Assembly (NCBI GenBank): GCA_963660435.1
Contig: CAVKYI010000001.1
Coordinates: 248,001 to 312,000 of the forward strand
DNA length: 64,000 bases
Reading direction: 5' to 3'
From: Hallerella sp963660435
GTDB lineage: Bacteria; Fibrobacterota; Fibrobacteria; Fibrobacterales; Fibrobacteraceae
Made by a program: the position numbers and the translations under genes. The notes below the pieces were generated by a model. It searched no databases, was not told the DNA's origin, and saw nothing but the letters and a program-made list of their open reading frames with translations. This document shows positions 9,046 to 17,358 of the stretch, piece after piece; position 1 is the stretch's first letter; each line of letters starts with the position of its first letter.

Positions 9046-10109
9046 TGGGAAGCGAACGTCCCCACGTCATTATTCATCTGAGCGACAGGACGCAATCCGA
9101 TTGGGTGCGTCTTGTTTTGCCTTTTATGCAGACGATGTGCCCGAACGAATACGGCATCGCGCCGTCGTTTACGCAAATGCCCTGTTCCAATTCGAACAGC
9201 TTGAAGAAGACCTGCGCGGTCATCTTGCAAAAGCCGACGATGCCCGGTCATGCGCAAGTCGCCCTGATGTATTCCAAGATGAAAAAGGAATGCGGTTTCA
9301 AGCTCGTTACCGACATGGACGACCTGATGTGGGATCTTTCGCCCGTCATTCGTTCGTATGGACCTCAAATCGACAATCTTGAAGAGCATACCCGGCAAAC
9401 GCTGCGTCAGGTTCTTTCCGTATTCGACTTGGTCACTTGTTCGACGCGTTATCTCGCGACAAGGATCAAGCAGGATCTAGGCGTGAAAAATGTCGTGGTG
9501 GTTCCGAACGGTGTCTCCACGTCGCTTTTTGGCAAGGAACGGAGAACGCTTCCATTCCAGGGCAAACCGAAGGTGATGTATGCCGGGAACCTGGGGCATT
9601 CGACGGAGCAGATTCTCGGGGATTTTGAAGGTCCGTGGGTGCCGTGGCTTCGCAAGCGGATAGAAAACGGCAGCATCGATTTCCAAATATTTGGAGAACC
9701 GCACTTCTTGAAGGGCCTAGAAGGGAAATACACCAGCATTCCCTACACGGGCATGATGCAATTTCCTGCAATCGCCGCAAGTTTTCATCCGGATTTTTAC
9801 TTGGCGCCGTTGGTAAACAATCCTTTTAACCAGGCCAAGAGCGATTTGAAGTTGAAGGAAGCGGCGGCACTGGGAGCCGTGTTTGTCGGAAGCGGCTTTG
9901 CCGCCGGACCGTATTTCTACGCGCCCGCGGAACAGCGGGTCGGCCCGTCCGCGACCGAGGCGGATCTGGATTCTCTGTTCGACAATCTATGTGTCCCCGA
10001 GAACTATATGAAGGCGATTCGTTGGCAATACCAGATGCTGGAAGAAAAGCATTGGGCTTACGAAGATCCGGAATTCCAGAAGAAGTTCGTCGCGACCTAT
10101 TGCCGTTAA
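9045..10109 (+). CDS. Glycosyltransferase, GT4-like (GT-B fold)
   Basis: 354 residues without signal peptide, so cytoplasmic. The ATG at 9045 overlaps the TAA of the GH18-like gene (TAATG), which implies translational coupling. Residues 80-100 include CGFKLVTDMDDLMWD. DLVTCSTRYLATRI and VVVVPNGVSTSLFG mark the end of the N-terminal Rossmann half. PKVMYAGNLGHS starts the nucleotide-sugar half, and the NQAKSDLKLKEAAALGAVFVGS segment corresponds to the donor-binding region of GT4-type enzymes. The acceptor and donor are unknown. Being the last gene of an operon for surface proteins, it could glycosylate a product of the operon or make a surface glycan. A terminator follows. Confidence 0.75.
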   Translation: MGSERPHVIIHLSDRTQSDWVRLVLPFMQTMCPNEYGIAPSFTQMPCSNSNSLKKTCAVILQKPTMPGHAQVALMYSKMKKECGFKLVTDMDDLMWDLSPVIRSYGPQIDNLEEHTRQTLRQVLSVFDLVTCSTRYLATRIKQDLGVKNVVVVPNGVSTSLFGKERRTLPFQGKPKVMYAGNLGHSTEQILGDFEGPWVPWLRKRIENGSIDFQIFGEPHFLKGLEGKYTSIPYTGMMQFPAIAASFHPDFYLAPLVNNPFNQAKSDLKLKEAAALGAVFVGSGFAAGPYFYAPAEQRVGPSATEADLDSLFDNLCVPENYMKAIRWQYQMLEEKHWAYEDPEFQKKFVATYCR

Positions 10110-10119
10110 GTTATTGACA

Positions 10120-10152
10120 AAAAATCCCGAAAGCCTGGCTTTCGGGATTTTT
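10120..10152. terminator. Bidirectional rho-independent terminator
   Basis: A 15-bp stem (10120-10134 with 10138-10152) containing ATCCCGAAAGC, with a three-base loop, has A-tract and T-tract flanks on both strands. It sits between the convergent glycosyltransferase gene and the GH5 gene and can serve both. Confidence 0.9.
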
Positions 10153-10177
10153 CCGTTTTCTTGACAGTTTTCCTTGT

Positions 10178-12388
10178 TTACATCTTGTTCCATCGCAAGG
10201 ATGCCTGGTAAACGCCCTGGCGAACCTTTAGAATGTAAAGCCCGGCGGGGAGCTTGCCGAATGTCTTGAGGTAGGTGCCTGCCGAAAGGTTCTGTCTTTC
10301 GGAAAACACGGATTTGCCGGTTGCCGTGTAGAGTTTCCATTCGACAGGTCCGCCTTGTTTCACGTGCAGAAGCACGCCGTTTCCTTGCATCTTGGCAAGG
10401 AAAGGCGACTTCAATACAGTCGGCAAGGATTCGAGATCTTCCTTGTTTACAGCCAAGGAGGTGTCTCCGATGCCAAATGTCGCCGTGACGGTTAGCGGAG
10501 CCGTGCAAGAGTCCGACTCCAGGGCGCTTGCCGTGGCGATCACGATGGCGTTTTCCGAGCCGGCGAGAGCGGCGACTCCGATTCTGGAAAGATAGGGGGA
10601 GGTCGCCTCGCCGTTGAACGTGTAGGTAATCGGAACGTTGCAATAGACGGTCGTTTCCAAAAATACGCTGTCCTGCATGCCGTTTAGCGGAATGGTCATG
10701 GACTGGAACTTGGAAGGTATCTTGTTCGCCTTTTTCCCGAAAGTCACTTCGATGGTATCGTCTAAGGCCTGATACCCTTCAACCGCGGGAGCCGTGGCGC
10801 GAATTCGCGCCGTCCCGAAGTTCTTGAAGTCATACATATAGACAAAGTCCGCGGCTTTCTGGTTCGTGGAACAGTGGTTGTTGCACTTTGCCTTCTTGAC
10901 ATTGACGATGTTCGGGTCGAGGGATTCGATCGTGAACGTGGCACCCTGTTCCGTCGTGGTGTTGAACCCGATAACCCATTCGAAAAGATCTGCGGAACCG
11001 GTATAGTTCTGCCCCTGGTTCTTTGTACAGGTTCCCATCGAATCGTTCTTGTAGCGGCATGTCAGGTCGTAGAAGTTGGTCAGGGTCTGTTCCGGAACAT
11101 CTTCGACGGTGATGACGGATTTTGTCCCGTCGTTTCCCGTCAATATCGCATAGCCTATTCCGGTGATTGTCGCCGAGCTTCCGGAAACGCTGATGACGCT
11201 TTCGTCGCTTGACGTGTAGGTGCAGCCGCTTTTCAAAAGTCCGGAAAGCTTGGACGCTTCGAGAACGGTAACGCTCTGGTGCGCAATGGCGCAGGATCCG
11301 CTGCGATATCCCTTGGTGAGGGAGTCCGCCCACGAGCTCGCATAGCTTGTCAGGTAGTTCTTCACGATTGTTCCCGACGCAGAATACGATGCGCTCGAAA
11401 GCGCGGCCTTGGTCGTGAGATTGGAACTGCCGCTGAAAATAGAGGAGAGTTCCGTCTTGTCCGGGTTCAGGGAGTTCACCGTCTGTCGAACGCTCCAGTT
11501 GCAGTTGCTGACCCTGTTCTGTTCCATGAAGGTAATCCATTCCTGGCTTGCCGCCGCGTCAACGCTTTCCGAACCATTAGCCTTTGTCGTTCCCCATTCC
11601 GAAATGAATACCGCGTAGCCGCTGTTCATGGCGTTTTGCAGGCGTGTTCCGTAGGTACTCACACCGTGGGATCCGGCGTAAAAGTGGAGAACATAGGCCA
11701 CATTGGTCGCGTTCACGCCGCCATAGCTTGTCATTTGCGACCAGCTCGGCGTTCCCACCAGAATCAGGTTCTGGGAATACTGGCGAATGGCCGGGGAAAC
11801 GGTGTTGGCGTAGCTTTGAACGGTGGACCAGTTTGTGTAAACGGGCTCGTTGTAGATTTCGAAGATGATGTTGGGAATCGAAGCGTACTTTTTCGCTACG
11901 GTAGCGAAAAATTCGGTCGCCGCGCTCTGCTCGTATTCCGCGCGATGGCTGTGCCAGTCCACGATAATGTAGATGTCGTTCTTGACGGCGGTCTCGACCA
12001 TCTTGTCGAGGAGGGCGAGGTATCCATCCGGCTGGCTGATGTAGGAATACTGCTCGTCGAGAGGTTCCGTCGCGTTTCCCTTGCTGTCGTAGTATTGGAT
12101 GCCCATCGCAAACCGGATGACGTCGATTTTCAGGTTGTCCTTGAGCCAGGAAATCACGTCGTCGTCGTAGTAGGGCATTCCGGTGGCGTCAGACCAGAAG
12201 AGGCTTAGGCCGCGGAGCATCGCCTGCTGGTTGTTCTTTGCCCCGACAATCTTGCTTCCGCTGGTGTGGAGGGCTCCGTAGTAGCTGACCGGGCCGACTT
12301 TTTGAGCCTTTGCGGAAAGCGCATCCGCAAAAGAGCACGGCACAATCGCAAGCGCGAGGAAGAAGGGAATCAAGTTTTTCAGTTTCAT
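10178..12388 (-). CDS. Secreted GH5 endoglucanase with Ig-like region and T9SS-type C-terminal tail
   Basis: 736 residues. The signal peptide ends near residue 22 (CSFADA). The GH5 catalytic domain spans about 25-350. IIVDWHSH (141-148) is the substrate-cleft His motif. IFEIYNEP contains the acid/base Glu181 and VFISEWG the nucleophile Glu264. The pattern fits the bacterial cellulase subfamily related to GH5_2. Residues about 360-640 form beta-rich modules, the first like a bacterial Ig domain (SDESVISVSGSSATITGIG). The last 70 residues (LYTATGKSVF..AGLYILKVRQG) resemble T9SS sorting domains. It probably cleaves internal beta-1,4-glucan bonds at the cell surface. It lies 28 bp after the GH8 gene, so the two are probably one operon; AAGGAA precedes the start. 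Confidence 0.92.
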   Translation of the reverse strand: MKLKNLIPFFLALAIVPCSFADALSAKAQKVGPVSYYGALHTSGSKIVGAKNNQQAMLRGLSLFWSDATGMPYYDDDVISWLKDNLKIDVIRFAMGIQYYDSKGNATEPLDEQYSYISQPDGYLALLDKMVETAVKNDIYIIVDWHSHRAEYEQSAATEFFATVAKKYASIPNIIFEIYNEPVYTNWSTVQSYANTVSPAIRQYSQNLILVGTPSWSQMTSYGGVNATNVAYVLHFYAGSHGVSTYGTRLQNAMNSGYAVFISEWGTTKANGSESVDAAASQEWITFMEQNRVSNCNWSVRQTVNSLNPDKTELSSIFSGSSNLTTKAALSSASYSASGTIVKNYLTSYASSWADSLTKGYRSGSCAIAHQSVTVLEASKLSGLLKSGCTYTSSDESVISVSGSSATITGIGYAILTGNDGTKSVITVEDVPEQTLTNFYDLTCRYKNDSMGTCTKNQGQNYTGSADLFEWVIGFNTTTEQGATFTIESLDPNIVNVKKAKCNNHCSTNQKAADFVYMYDFKNFGTARIRATAPAVEGYQALDDTIEVTFGKKANKIPSKFQSMTIPLNGMQDSVFLETTVYCNVPITYTFNGEATSPYLSRIGVAALAGSENAIVIATASALESDSCTAPLTVTATFGIGDTSLAVNKEDLESLPTVLKSPFLAKMQGNGVLLHVKQGGPVEWKLYTATGKSVFSERQNLSAGTYLKTFGKLPAGLYILKVRQGVYQASLRWNKM

Positions 12389-12416
12389 GGCGTTCCTTTT
12401 TGTTTGCGCTTGCGCC

Positions 12417-14534
12417 TTAGCGGACGACCCGCATGTTCCTTGTGAAGTTCCTGTCCGAAATCCGAACGAGATAGACTCCCTTGGCCTTTCCGAAAGAAGA
12501 AAGATCCACGCTTCCCGAGCCCGAAACGGAAAGTCGCTTGAGCATGTTGCCGTTCAGGTCGAACATCTGAATGGATGCGCGGGAAGAAAGCCCCGCATAG
12601 GAGAGCATGTTGCCGTCGAGCGAAACGCGACTGGCGATGACCGCGGAATTCGAAACCTTGTCGGAGGCTTCCGGGTCGATAACGCTCGTTATCAGGTTGC
12701 CTGCCGCATCGTAGAATTCCAGGGCTTTCAGCACGAGAGAGCCGTAACCGCCCTTGCTCATCTTGCCTTCGAACTTGATGCCGCGGATGGCTTTCAGCGC
12801 ATCTTCGCGGGAACTTCCGGATGCCCAGGACGGCACCGTGAAGTTTGTGCCGTAGTCTGCGGAAGAAAGGCTGATTTCGATCGTCGTATCGGAATCTGTC
12901 GGATGGAGCATGTGACCGGGTTCGCCGCCTTCTTCGTCATTGTCGAGAGTCGCCTTGTCGAGAAGCGCCATGCGAATCGCTCCATCGCTTTTGTAGGTGA
13001 GACGAATCTTGTCGAGAGCCGAAAGATCGAGGTAGCTTTCGTCCTTTTTAAAGGAAAGCGCCACGCCCGCATACGGATACTGCTGCTCGACGTTCGCCTC
13101 GTAGGTCGGCTCGGACACGATGCGGAAGTTCATCTGGACGGCATACGTGCCGTCTTCCAAAAGATAGATGCCCGAGTTTTCCGCTGCCGGGAACATTTTC
13201 GATCCGATGTTGTCGCAATAGATGCCCCAGTTCGTAAGACCGGAAACTCCGTGCCCCGAATTCTTGGGCTGGAGTTCTCCCGCTGGTTCCGACGGCATTC
13301 TCTCCTGCGTCGGCGTAAACGTCTCGAATCCGGTCAAGTCGTAAAGGTTCGGCATGTTGCCGCTGAGAAGGAGCATATACAGGATATTGAGCGTCGCCGC
13401 GTAGTATTTTTCTCCCTTCGAGTCTGTCGGGGTCGTCTTTCCCACGACATTGCTCAGAACATCGTAAACGGTTTCCAGGTAGTTCTTGGGATTTGTCGCC
13501 GATCCGAAGGCGAGGCCGAGTCCTCCCGCATAGGTGGAAGAGACAAAGAAGCTGTAGGGCGAATCGCTTCCGTCTATTTTATAGCCCGGGAGGATGAGAC
13601 CCGCATAGCCATAGGTGCTGAAGTACAGCCAGTCGATAATCGCGTCGTTGACATCCTTTGCGCCCTGGATTCCATACCAGTTGTAGCCCCAGGTCATTCT
13701 CCACGGGGTCCGTGCGGCATCGTCGAAAAATCCTTCGCTGCCACCGCTCACCGCGGCTCCGGTATTGGACGCTACCTGGTGAGTGTCCCAGGTGCACCAG
13801 TCGGGCATCAGCCCGGACGTCGAATTCTGGCAAGCCTTGATGTGGGCGATGTTTGTCGTGACGGCCGTTGACCAGAAGTTGTTTCCCGTTATCTTTTCGA
13901 AAAGCTTGAATGCCGCGATGTGCGCATAGCTCGCGTTGAGAGCCGGGTTCCAGTTGCTGCCCGCGCGAACCCTGCCGTCGCTTTCCATGTCGTTTGCCTG
14001 GATCCAGGAAATAAGCGTCTTCGCTTCGTTCAGGTAGGTGGAATTGTTCCACTGCCTGCTCGCCATGACAAGAGCGAGAGCCGCGTCTAGTTCCGCGTCG
14101 GAAGCGGAACCCGTTCCGTCCGCGTAGCCTTGCTTGTTGTTGATGTGCCAGTTCATTCCGGACGGGGTTCCCGCGGAGATTGCGTATTTTTTCCAATAAG
14201 CCCAGAGCTTGTCGAATTCCGACTGGTAGTCGCTTGTGTTCGACGACATATAGACCATGAGCAGCATCCCGTAGGCGATTCCTTCCGATACCGAAATCTC
14301 GGTGCTGTCGTTAGGGCTGATGACGCGCGCCGTGCCGTCGTTCATATCGACATACCAGGCGTTTTTCCAATCGTCGAAATGGCGCTTGATGGAGTCCGTT
14401 ACCGCATAGGTGATCGTGTTGCCGTAAGGCGACGTGCGGTTTTGCGGAAACGGATATTGCGGAGCGGCGACAGCGCCGGAAATTCCGAACAGAAGACAGA
14501 AGGAAAGAACTTGGGATAAGCGTTTTGTTTTCAT
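12417..14534 (-). CDS. Secreted GH8 glucanase/xylanase with carbohydrate-binding-like module and T9SS-type tail
   Basis: 705 residues from the ATG at 14534, which begins a good signal peptide (MKTKRLSQVLSFCLLFGISGAVAA); a TTG six codons upstream is less likely. The GH8 (alpha/alpha)6 domain occupies about 25-400: SEGIAYGMLL holds the proton-donor Glu84, and GTGSASDAELDAALAL holds the conserved Asp146. Substrates of the family include cellulose, lichenan, chitosan and xylan, and which applies here cannot be read from sequence. A beta-rich module (about 420-620, TNWGIYCDN onward) resembles a CBM. The last 65 residues (QMFDLNGNMLKRLSV..GVYLVRISDRNFTRNMRVVR) form a T9SS-type sorting tail. It is first in a minus-strand pair with the GH5 gene. 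No clear ribosome binding site is seen. Confidence 0.9.
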   Translation of the reverse strand: MKTKRLSQVLSFCLLFGISGAVAAPQYPFPQNRTSPYGNTITYAVTDSIKRHFDDWKNAWYVDMNDGTARVISPNDSTEISVSEGIAYGMLLMVYMSSNTSDYQSEFDKLWAYWKKYAISAGTPSGMNWHINNKQGYADGTGSASDAELDAALALVMASRQWNNSTYLNEAKTLISWIQANDMESDGRVRAGSNWNPALNASYAHIAAFKLFEKITGNNFWSTAVTTNIAHIKACQNSTSGLMPDWCTWDTHQVASNTGAAVSGGSEGFFDDAARTPWRMTWGYNWYGIQGAKDVNDAIIDWLYFSTYGYAGLILPGYKIDGSDSPYSFFVSSTYAGGLGLAFGSATNPKNYLETVYDVLSNVVGKTTPTDSKGEKYYAATLNILYMLLLSGNMPNLYDLTGFETFTPTQERMPSEPAGELQPKNSGHGVSGLTNWGIYCDNIGSKMFPAAENSGIYLLEDGTYAVQMNFRIVSEPTYEANVEQQYPYAGVALSFKKDESYLDLSALDKIRLTYKSDGAIRMALLDKATLDNDEEGGEPGHMLHPTDSDTTIEISLSSADYGTNFTVPSWASGSSREDALKAIRGIKFEGKMSKGGYGSLVLKALEFYDAAGNLITSVIDPEASDKVSNSAVIASRVSLDGNMLSYAGLSSRASIQMFDLNGNMLKRLSVSGSGSVDLSSFGKAKGVYLVRISDRNFTRNMRVVR

Positions 14535-14810
14535 GGTGTTTAAGCTAATCAAAAAAAGGAAGTTGCGAATTGTTTTCTTGTGTAAAGAAAGTTTTGATAA
14601 CGAGAACGCTCGGGGAACACTCTTTTTTACAGGGAAATATCAAGGAATTGCCCGTTTTTAGCGAAAAACATTGGTTTTCCAAGGAAAAATGGCGAAGGTT
14701 AGTGCGCATCACATTTTTTACAAAAAAAAAGTCCCGTTTTCAAGGAAAAATTTTATATTAGATTCCAAACCGCCTTAACGGGCAAAAAACAATTAACAAG
14801 AGAGAGAAAT
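14535..14810. promoter_or_regulatory. Divergent AT-rich promoter region between GH8 and the T9SS-tailed protein
   Basis: 276 bp without a credible gene; the short frames here lack coding character. On the plus strand TATATT at 14754-14759 is a likely -10 for the gene starting at 14811, giving a leader of about 45 bases that includes AGAGAGA just before the ATG. The minus-strand promoter for the GH8/GH5 pair must also lie here but no single box stands out. Confidence 0.5.
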
Positions 14811-15743
14811 ATGAACAAGAAAATGATTGCGCTTTCTGCCATCGCAGTGCTCGCCAGCGCTTCTTTCGGTATCGAAACCTGGTACGGCGATGCCGGCGAA
14901 TACAAGGTTACCACCGGTTTTGGTGTCGGTGGCGATGATGACGAATCCGGTTACTGGTATAACTATGCGGACGATGCCGATGGCGGCTTGTCCAAGGTCA
15001 CCTGGCCGGTGGGAATCGGAAACGAATATTCCGACGATGCGCTGGATCCGGTCATTGACTATTGCAAGGGCGTTTGCGGAACATTTACTCTTTCGAAGGG
15101 AACCCTGACCTACAAGCCGTTCGTCGGTATCGGCTTCAACCTGGTCGATGGTAACCAGACACAGGCAAACGCTTCCAGTTGGAATGGCATCTGCCTTACC
15201 TATACGGCCGATGCCGCGGCGACTCTCGAAATGGGTCTCGGTGACGCGGGCGACCAGGCTCTTGGATACGACAACCCGTATGTCTCTCTGCCGAAGGCCA
15301 CAACTGCCGCGACGGTGAACAAGGCTTGGGGCGACTTCAAGCAGGCCGGTTGGGGAACGGGCAAGACCACTGGCGAAGCTGCCGCTGCGACTCTCGCCGC
15401 CATCAAGTTCAAGATCCAGGCTGCCGACGGAACGACCGGTGGTTTCAACATCATGAGCGTTGGTGCCTACAACGGCGGTTGCAAGGCTTCGGATGGTTCC
15501 GCGATTGCTCCGGCTGCGTCCATTTCTTCCGTGAAGGCTACGCTTTCCGGTCGCACGCTCGCCCTCTCCGGTATCAAGAGCGCCGCTTCCGTCGAAGTGA
15601 TGAACCTCCAGGGTCAGATCGTGAAGAAGGCCGTCATCAACGGCGCCGCTTCCATGGATCTCTCCAAGCTCAACAACGGTGTCTATATGGTTCGCATTGC
15701 CGGCAAGACCGTCAACATGAACCAGAAGATCATCCTCAAGTAA
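14811..15743 (+). CDS. Secreted protein with T9SS-type C-terminal tail, probable glycan-binding
   Basis: 310 residues; signal peptide MNKKMIALSAIAVLASASFG, mature start near IETWYGDAG. The body (about 20-225) is rich in Gly, Asp, Tyr and Trp, with a central strand pair around YKPFVGIGFNLVDG and a Cys pair (YCKGVCGTF). SSWNGICLTYTADAAATLEMGLG followed by IKFKIQA has the look of a beta-sandwich carbohydrate-binding module. Residues 235-310 carry the sorting-type tail: VEVMNLQGQIVKKAVI, then LNNGVYMVRIAGK and a basic end. It lies between two GH8 genes, so it probably binds plant polysaccharide or helps to dock enzymes; this is inference. Translation signals and codon use suggest high expression. 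A terminator follows. Confidence 0.8.
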   Translation: MNKKMIALSAIAVLASASFGIETWYGDAGEYKVTTGFGVGGDDDESGYWYNYADDADGGLSKVTWPVGIGNEYSDDALDPVIDYCKGVCGTFTLSKGTLTYKPFVGIGFNLVDGNQTQANASSWNGICLTYTADAAATLEMGLGDAGDQALGYDNPYVSLPKATTAATVNKAWGDFKQAGWGTGKTTGEAAAATLAAIKFKIQAADGTTGGFNIMSVGAYNGGCKASDGSAIAPAASISSVKATLSGRTLALSGIKSAASVEVMNLQGQIVKKAVINGAASMDLSKLNNGVYMVRIAGKTVNMNQKIILK

Positions 15744-15764
15744 TTTGAGATAATCTTTGAAAGG

Positions 15765-15790
15765 CCTCGCCCGGTATGGGCGAGGTTTTT
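15765..15790 (+). terminator. Rho-independent terminator after the T9SS-tailed protein
   Basis: Stem CCTCGCCC (15765-15772) pairs with GGGCGAGG (15778-15785) across a five-base loop, followed by a T run. Confidence 0.9.
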
Positions 15791-15957
15791 CTTTTGGGGA
15801 CCTCTAAAAATAGCCTTGGTAAAGAAAATCTAGAGGTGACATTTTGTGACAAGGAACAAGTAATTCGGGGAGGCTTCTTTTTTTTTGATTACCGGCGACA
15901 AATATGAACGCGTGATGATATATATTCAACCATATCCCTTTTTCAAGAGAACTCTTT
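15791..15957 (+). promoter_or_regulatory. Promoter region of the GH8 lipoprotein gene
   Basis: TATATT at 15921-15926 is a probable -10, leaving a leader of about 25 bases; an AGAGA stretch lies about ten bases before the ATG at 15958. Upstream are ACCTCTAAAAATA (15800-15812) and, inverted, TAGAGGTGACA (15831-15841), which recur near 25970. Confidence 0.5.
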
Positions 15958-17289
15958 ATGGAACATAGACTTTTTTTGATTGCCGCTTTCGGTGCCGCCT
16001 TTGCGCTTAGCGCCTGCTCGACGGATTCCTCTGCCGGGCCGGGTGGCGATTCCTCTTCTTCTTCGATGAACAATGTCCAGCCGGTGGTGTCTTCCTCGGC
16101 GGGTTCTCAGGTTGCCCTGGCTTCGACGGCCAATGCCCTGTATCCGCAAACTCTGTACAGTTCGTGGAAATCCTTTCACTATGTAGATGAAGAAACGGAA
16201 ATGACGTATTACCCGAGCCTCGCTTCGGAATTTTCCTATGTCTTCCCTGCCGGGGGCGCTGGTCGCGTCAGGTGGTCTGTCCAGTCGGGAACATACAAGA
16301 ACCAGTGCACGGTAGAGGAAGGGACCGAAGCGTCGCTCAAGAAAAGAGCTTGCACGGTTTCGGAAGGCATCGGCTACGGCATGTTGATCGCCGCGTTCCA
16401 GAAGGACTACGAAACGTTCAATCGCCTGTGGGTTTACAACAAGGGCTTTCGTACCTATTCCGGCTCGCAGCTGATGCCGTGGATCAACTATTCCTTCCAT
16501 TACAATGCCATCGACAATTCCAGCGCGACCGATGCCGATCTCGACATCGCCACGGCGCTGATTCTTGTCTATTATCAAACGGGCGTGGCGGATTATCTGA
16601 ACGACGCCTTGCTGATCGCTTCCGCCATCTGGAACGAAGAGGTCAATCCGTCTTCGCTCTTGCTCTACTCCGGGAACACGAGCATGTGGACGACCAATCC
16701 GGTGTATAACCTGAGCTACTTCTCGCCGGTCGCTTTGCGTTTGTTCGCGATGGTGGATCCGAGCCACGACTGGACCGGAGTCTTGAATGCGGGGTATGCC
16801 TATATGCAGCAGGTGCAGGCCGCGGGAACGGGCGTCTTCCCCGATTGGAGCGACGCTTCGGGAAATGCGGCCGAACCGTCTAACAATTCCAGCAAGGCCT
16901 GGTGGACGTTTGACAAGGAATCGGTCCGTATTCCGTGGCGCATCGCGTGGGACTATTACTGGTTTCAGGATACCCGCGCGGCAGCCGTGCTGAACACGTT
17001 GAACTCCTTCATTTCGACAAAGTCGAATGGCGATCCGGCACAAATCCCGGGGACTTCGTTCTCGTGGAATCTGAGCGTTGGCGCGGACAAGGAAGGAAGC
17101 ACGCTTTCCTCGATGTGGCTTGGCGCCTGGTGCGCAACCGGAATCGCCGGGAATTTCGCATGGCTTGAATCCTGCACGCCATACTTGAATGCGAAGGAAA
17201 TGACAAATTCCAATTCGAGCTATTACACCGACATTCTCCTCTTGATGTATAGCCAGCTCCTGAACGGGATGTACGCGAAGCCGTTCTAA
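15958..17289 (+). CDS. GH8 family lipoprotein glycoside hydrolase
   Basis: 443 residues. The signal MEHRLFLIAAFGAAFALSAC ends in a lipobox with acylated Cys20. A Ser/Gly-rich spacer (residues 21-60) then lifts the enzyme from the membrane. The GH8 domain covers about 60-443: TVSEGIGYGMLI carries the proton-donor Glu136, and SSATDADLDIATALI carries Asp192, the conserved substrate-contacting position. Unlike the GH8 gene at 12417 it has no C-terminal sorting tail, so it is anchored by lipid rather than by T9SS. It probably acts on beta-glucan or xylan oligomers at the outer membrane. It is monocistronic, with its own promoter and terminator. Confidence 0.9.
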   Translation: MEHRLFLIAAFGAAFALSACSTDSSAGPGGDSSSSSMNNVQPVVSSSAGSQVALASTANALYPQTLYSSWKSFHYVDEETEMTYYPSLASEFSYVFPAGGAGRVRWSVQSGTYKNQCTVEEGTEASLKKRACTVSEGIGYGMLIAAFQKDYETFNRLWVYNKGFRTYSGSQLMPWINYSFHYNAIDNSSATDADLDIATALILVYYQTGVADYLNDALLIASAIWNEEVNPSSLLLYSGNTSMWTTNPVYNLSYFSPVALRLFAMVDPSHDWTGVLNAGYAYMQQVQAAGTGVFPDWSDASGNAAEPSNNSSKAWWTFDKESVRIPWRIAWDYYWFQDTRAAAVLNTLNSFISTKSNGDPAQIPGTSFSWNLSVGADKEGSTLSSMWLGAWCATGIAGNFAWLESCTPYLNAKEMTNSNSSYYTDILLLMYSQLLNGMYAKPF

Positions 17290-17312
17290 GGATAACGCCC
17301 GATTTTTGAAGG

Positions 17313-17344
17313 TCCCCGTTCGCAATGTCGAATGGGGATTTTTG
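17313..17344 (+). terminator. Rho-independent terminator after the GH8 lipoprotein
   Basis: TCCCCGTTCG (17313-17322) pairs with CGAATGGGGA (17329-17338), with one G-T wobble, followed by TTTTTG. It lies between convergent genes. Confidence 0.85.
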
Positions 17345-17358
17345 TTTGAGGGAGAACT

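Noticed and set aside
8..10109. SusC/SusD-type polysaccharide utilisation locus
   Set aside because: The barrels lack a TonB box or plug-domain signature and no SusD-like lipoprotein is seen.
12387..13871. 494-codon plus-strand frame opposite the GH8 gene
   Set aside because: The GH8 motifs and signal peptide lie on the minus strand; the plus frame has no recognisable protein features.
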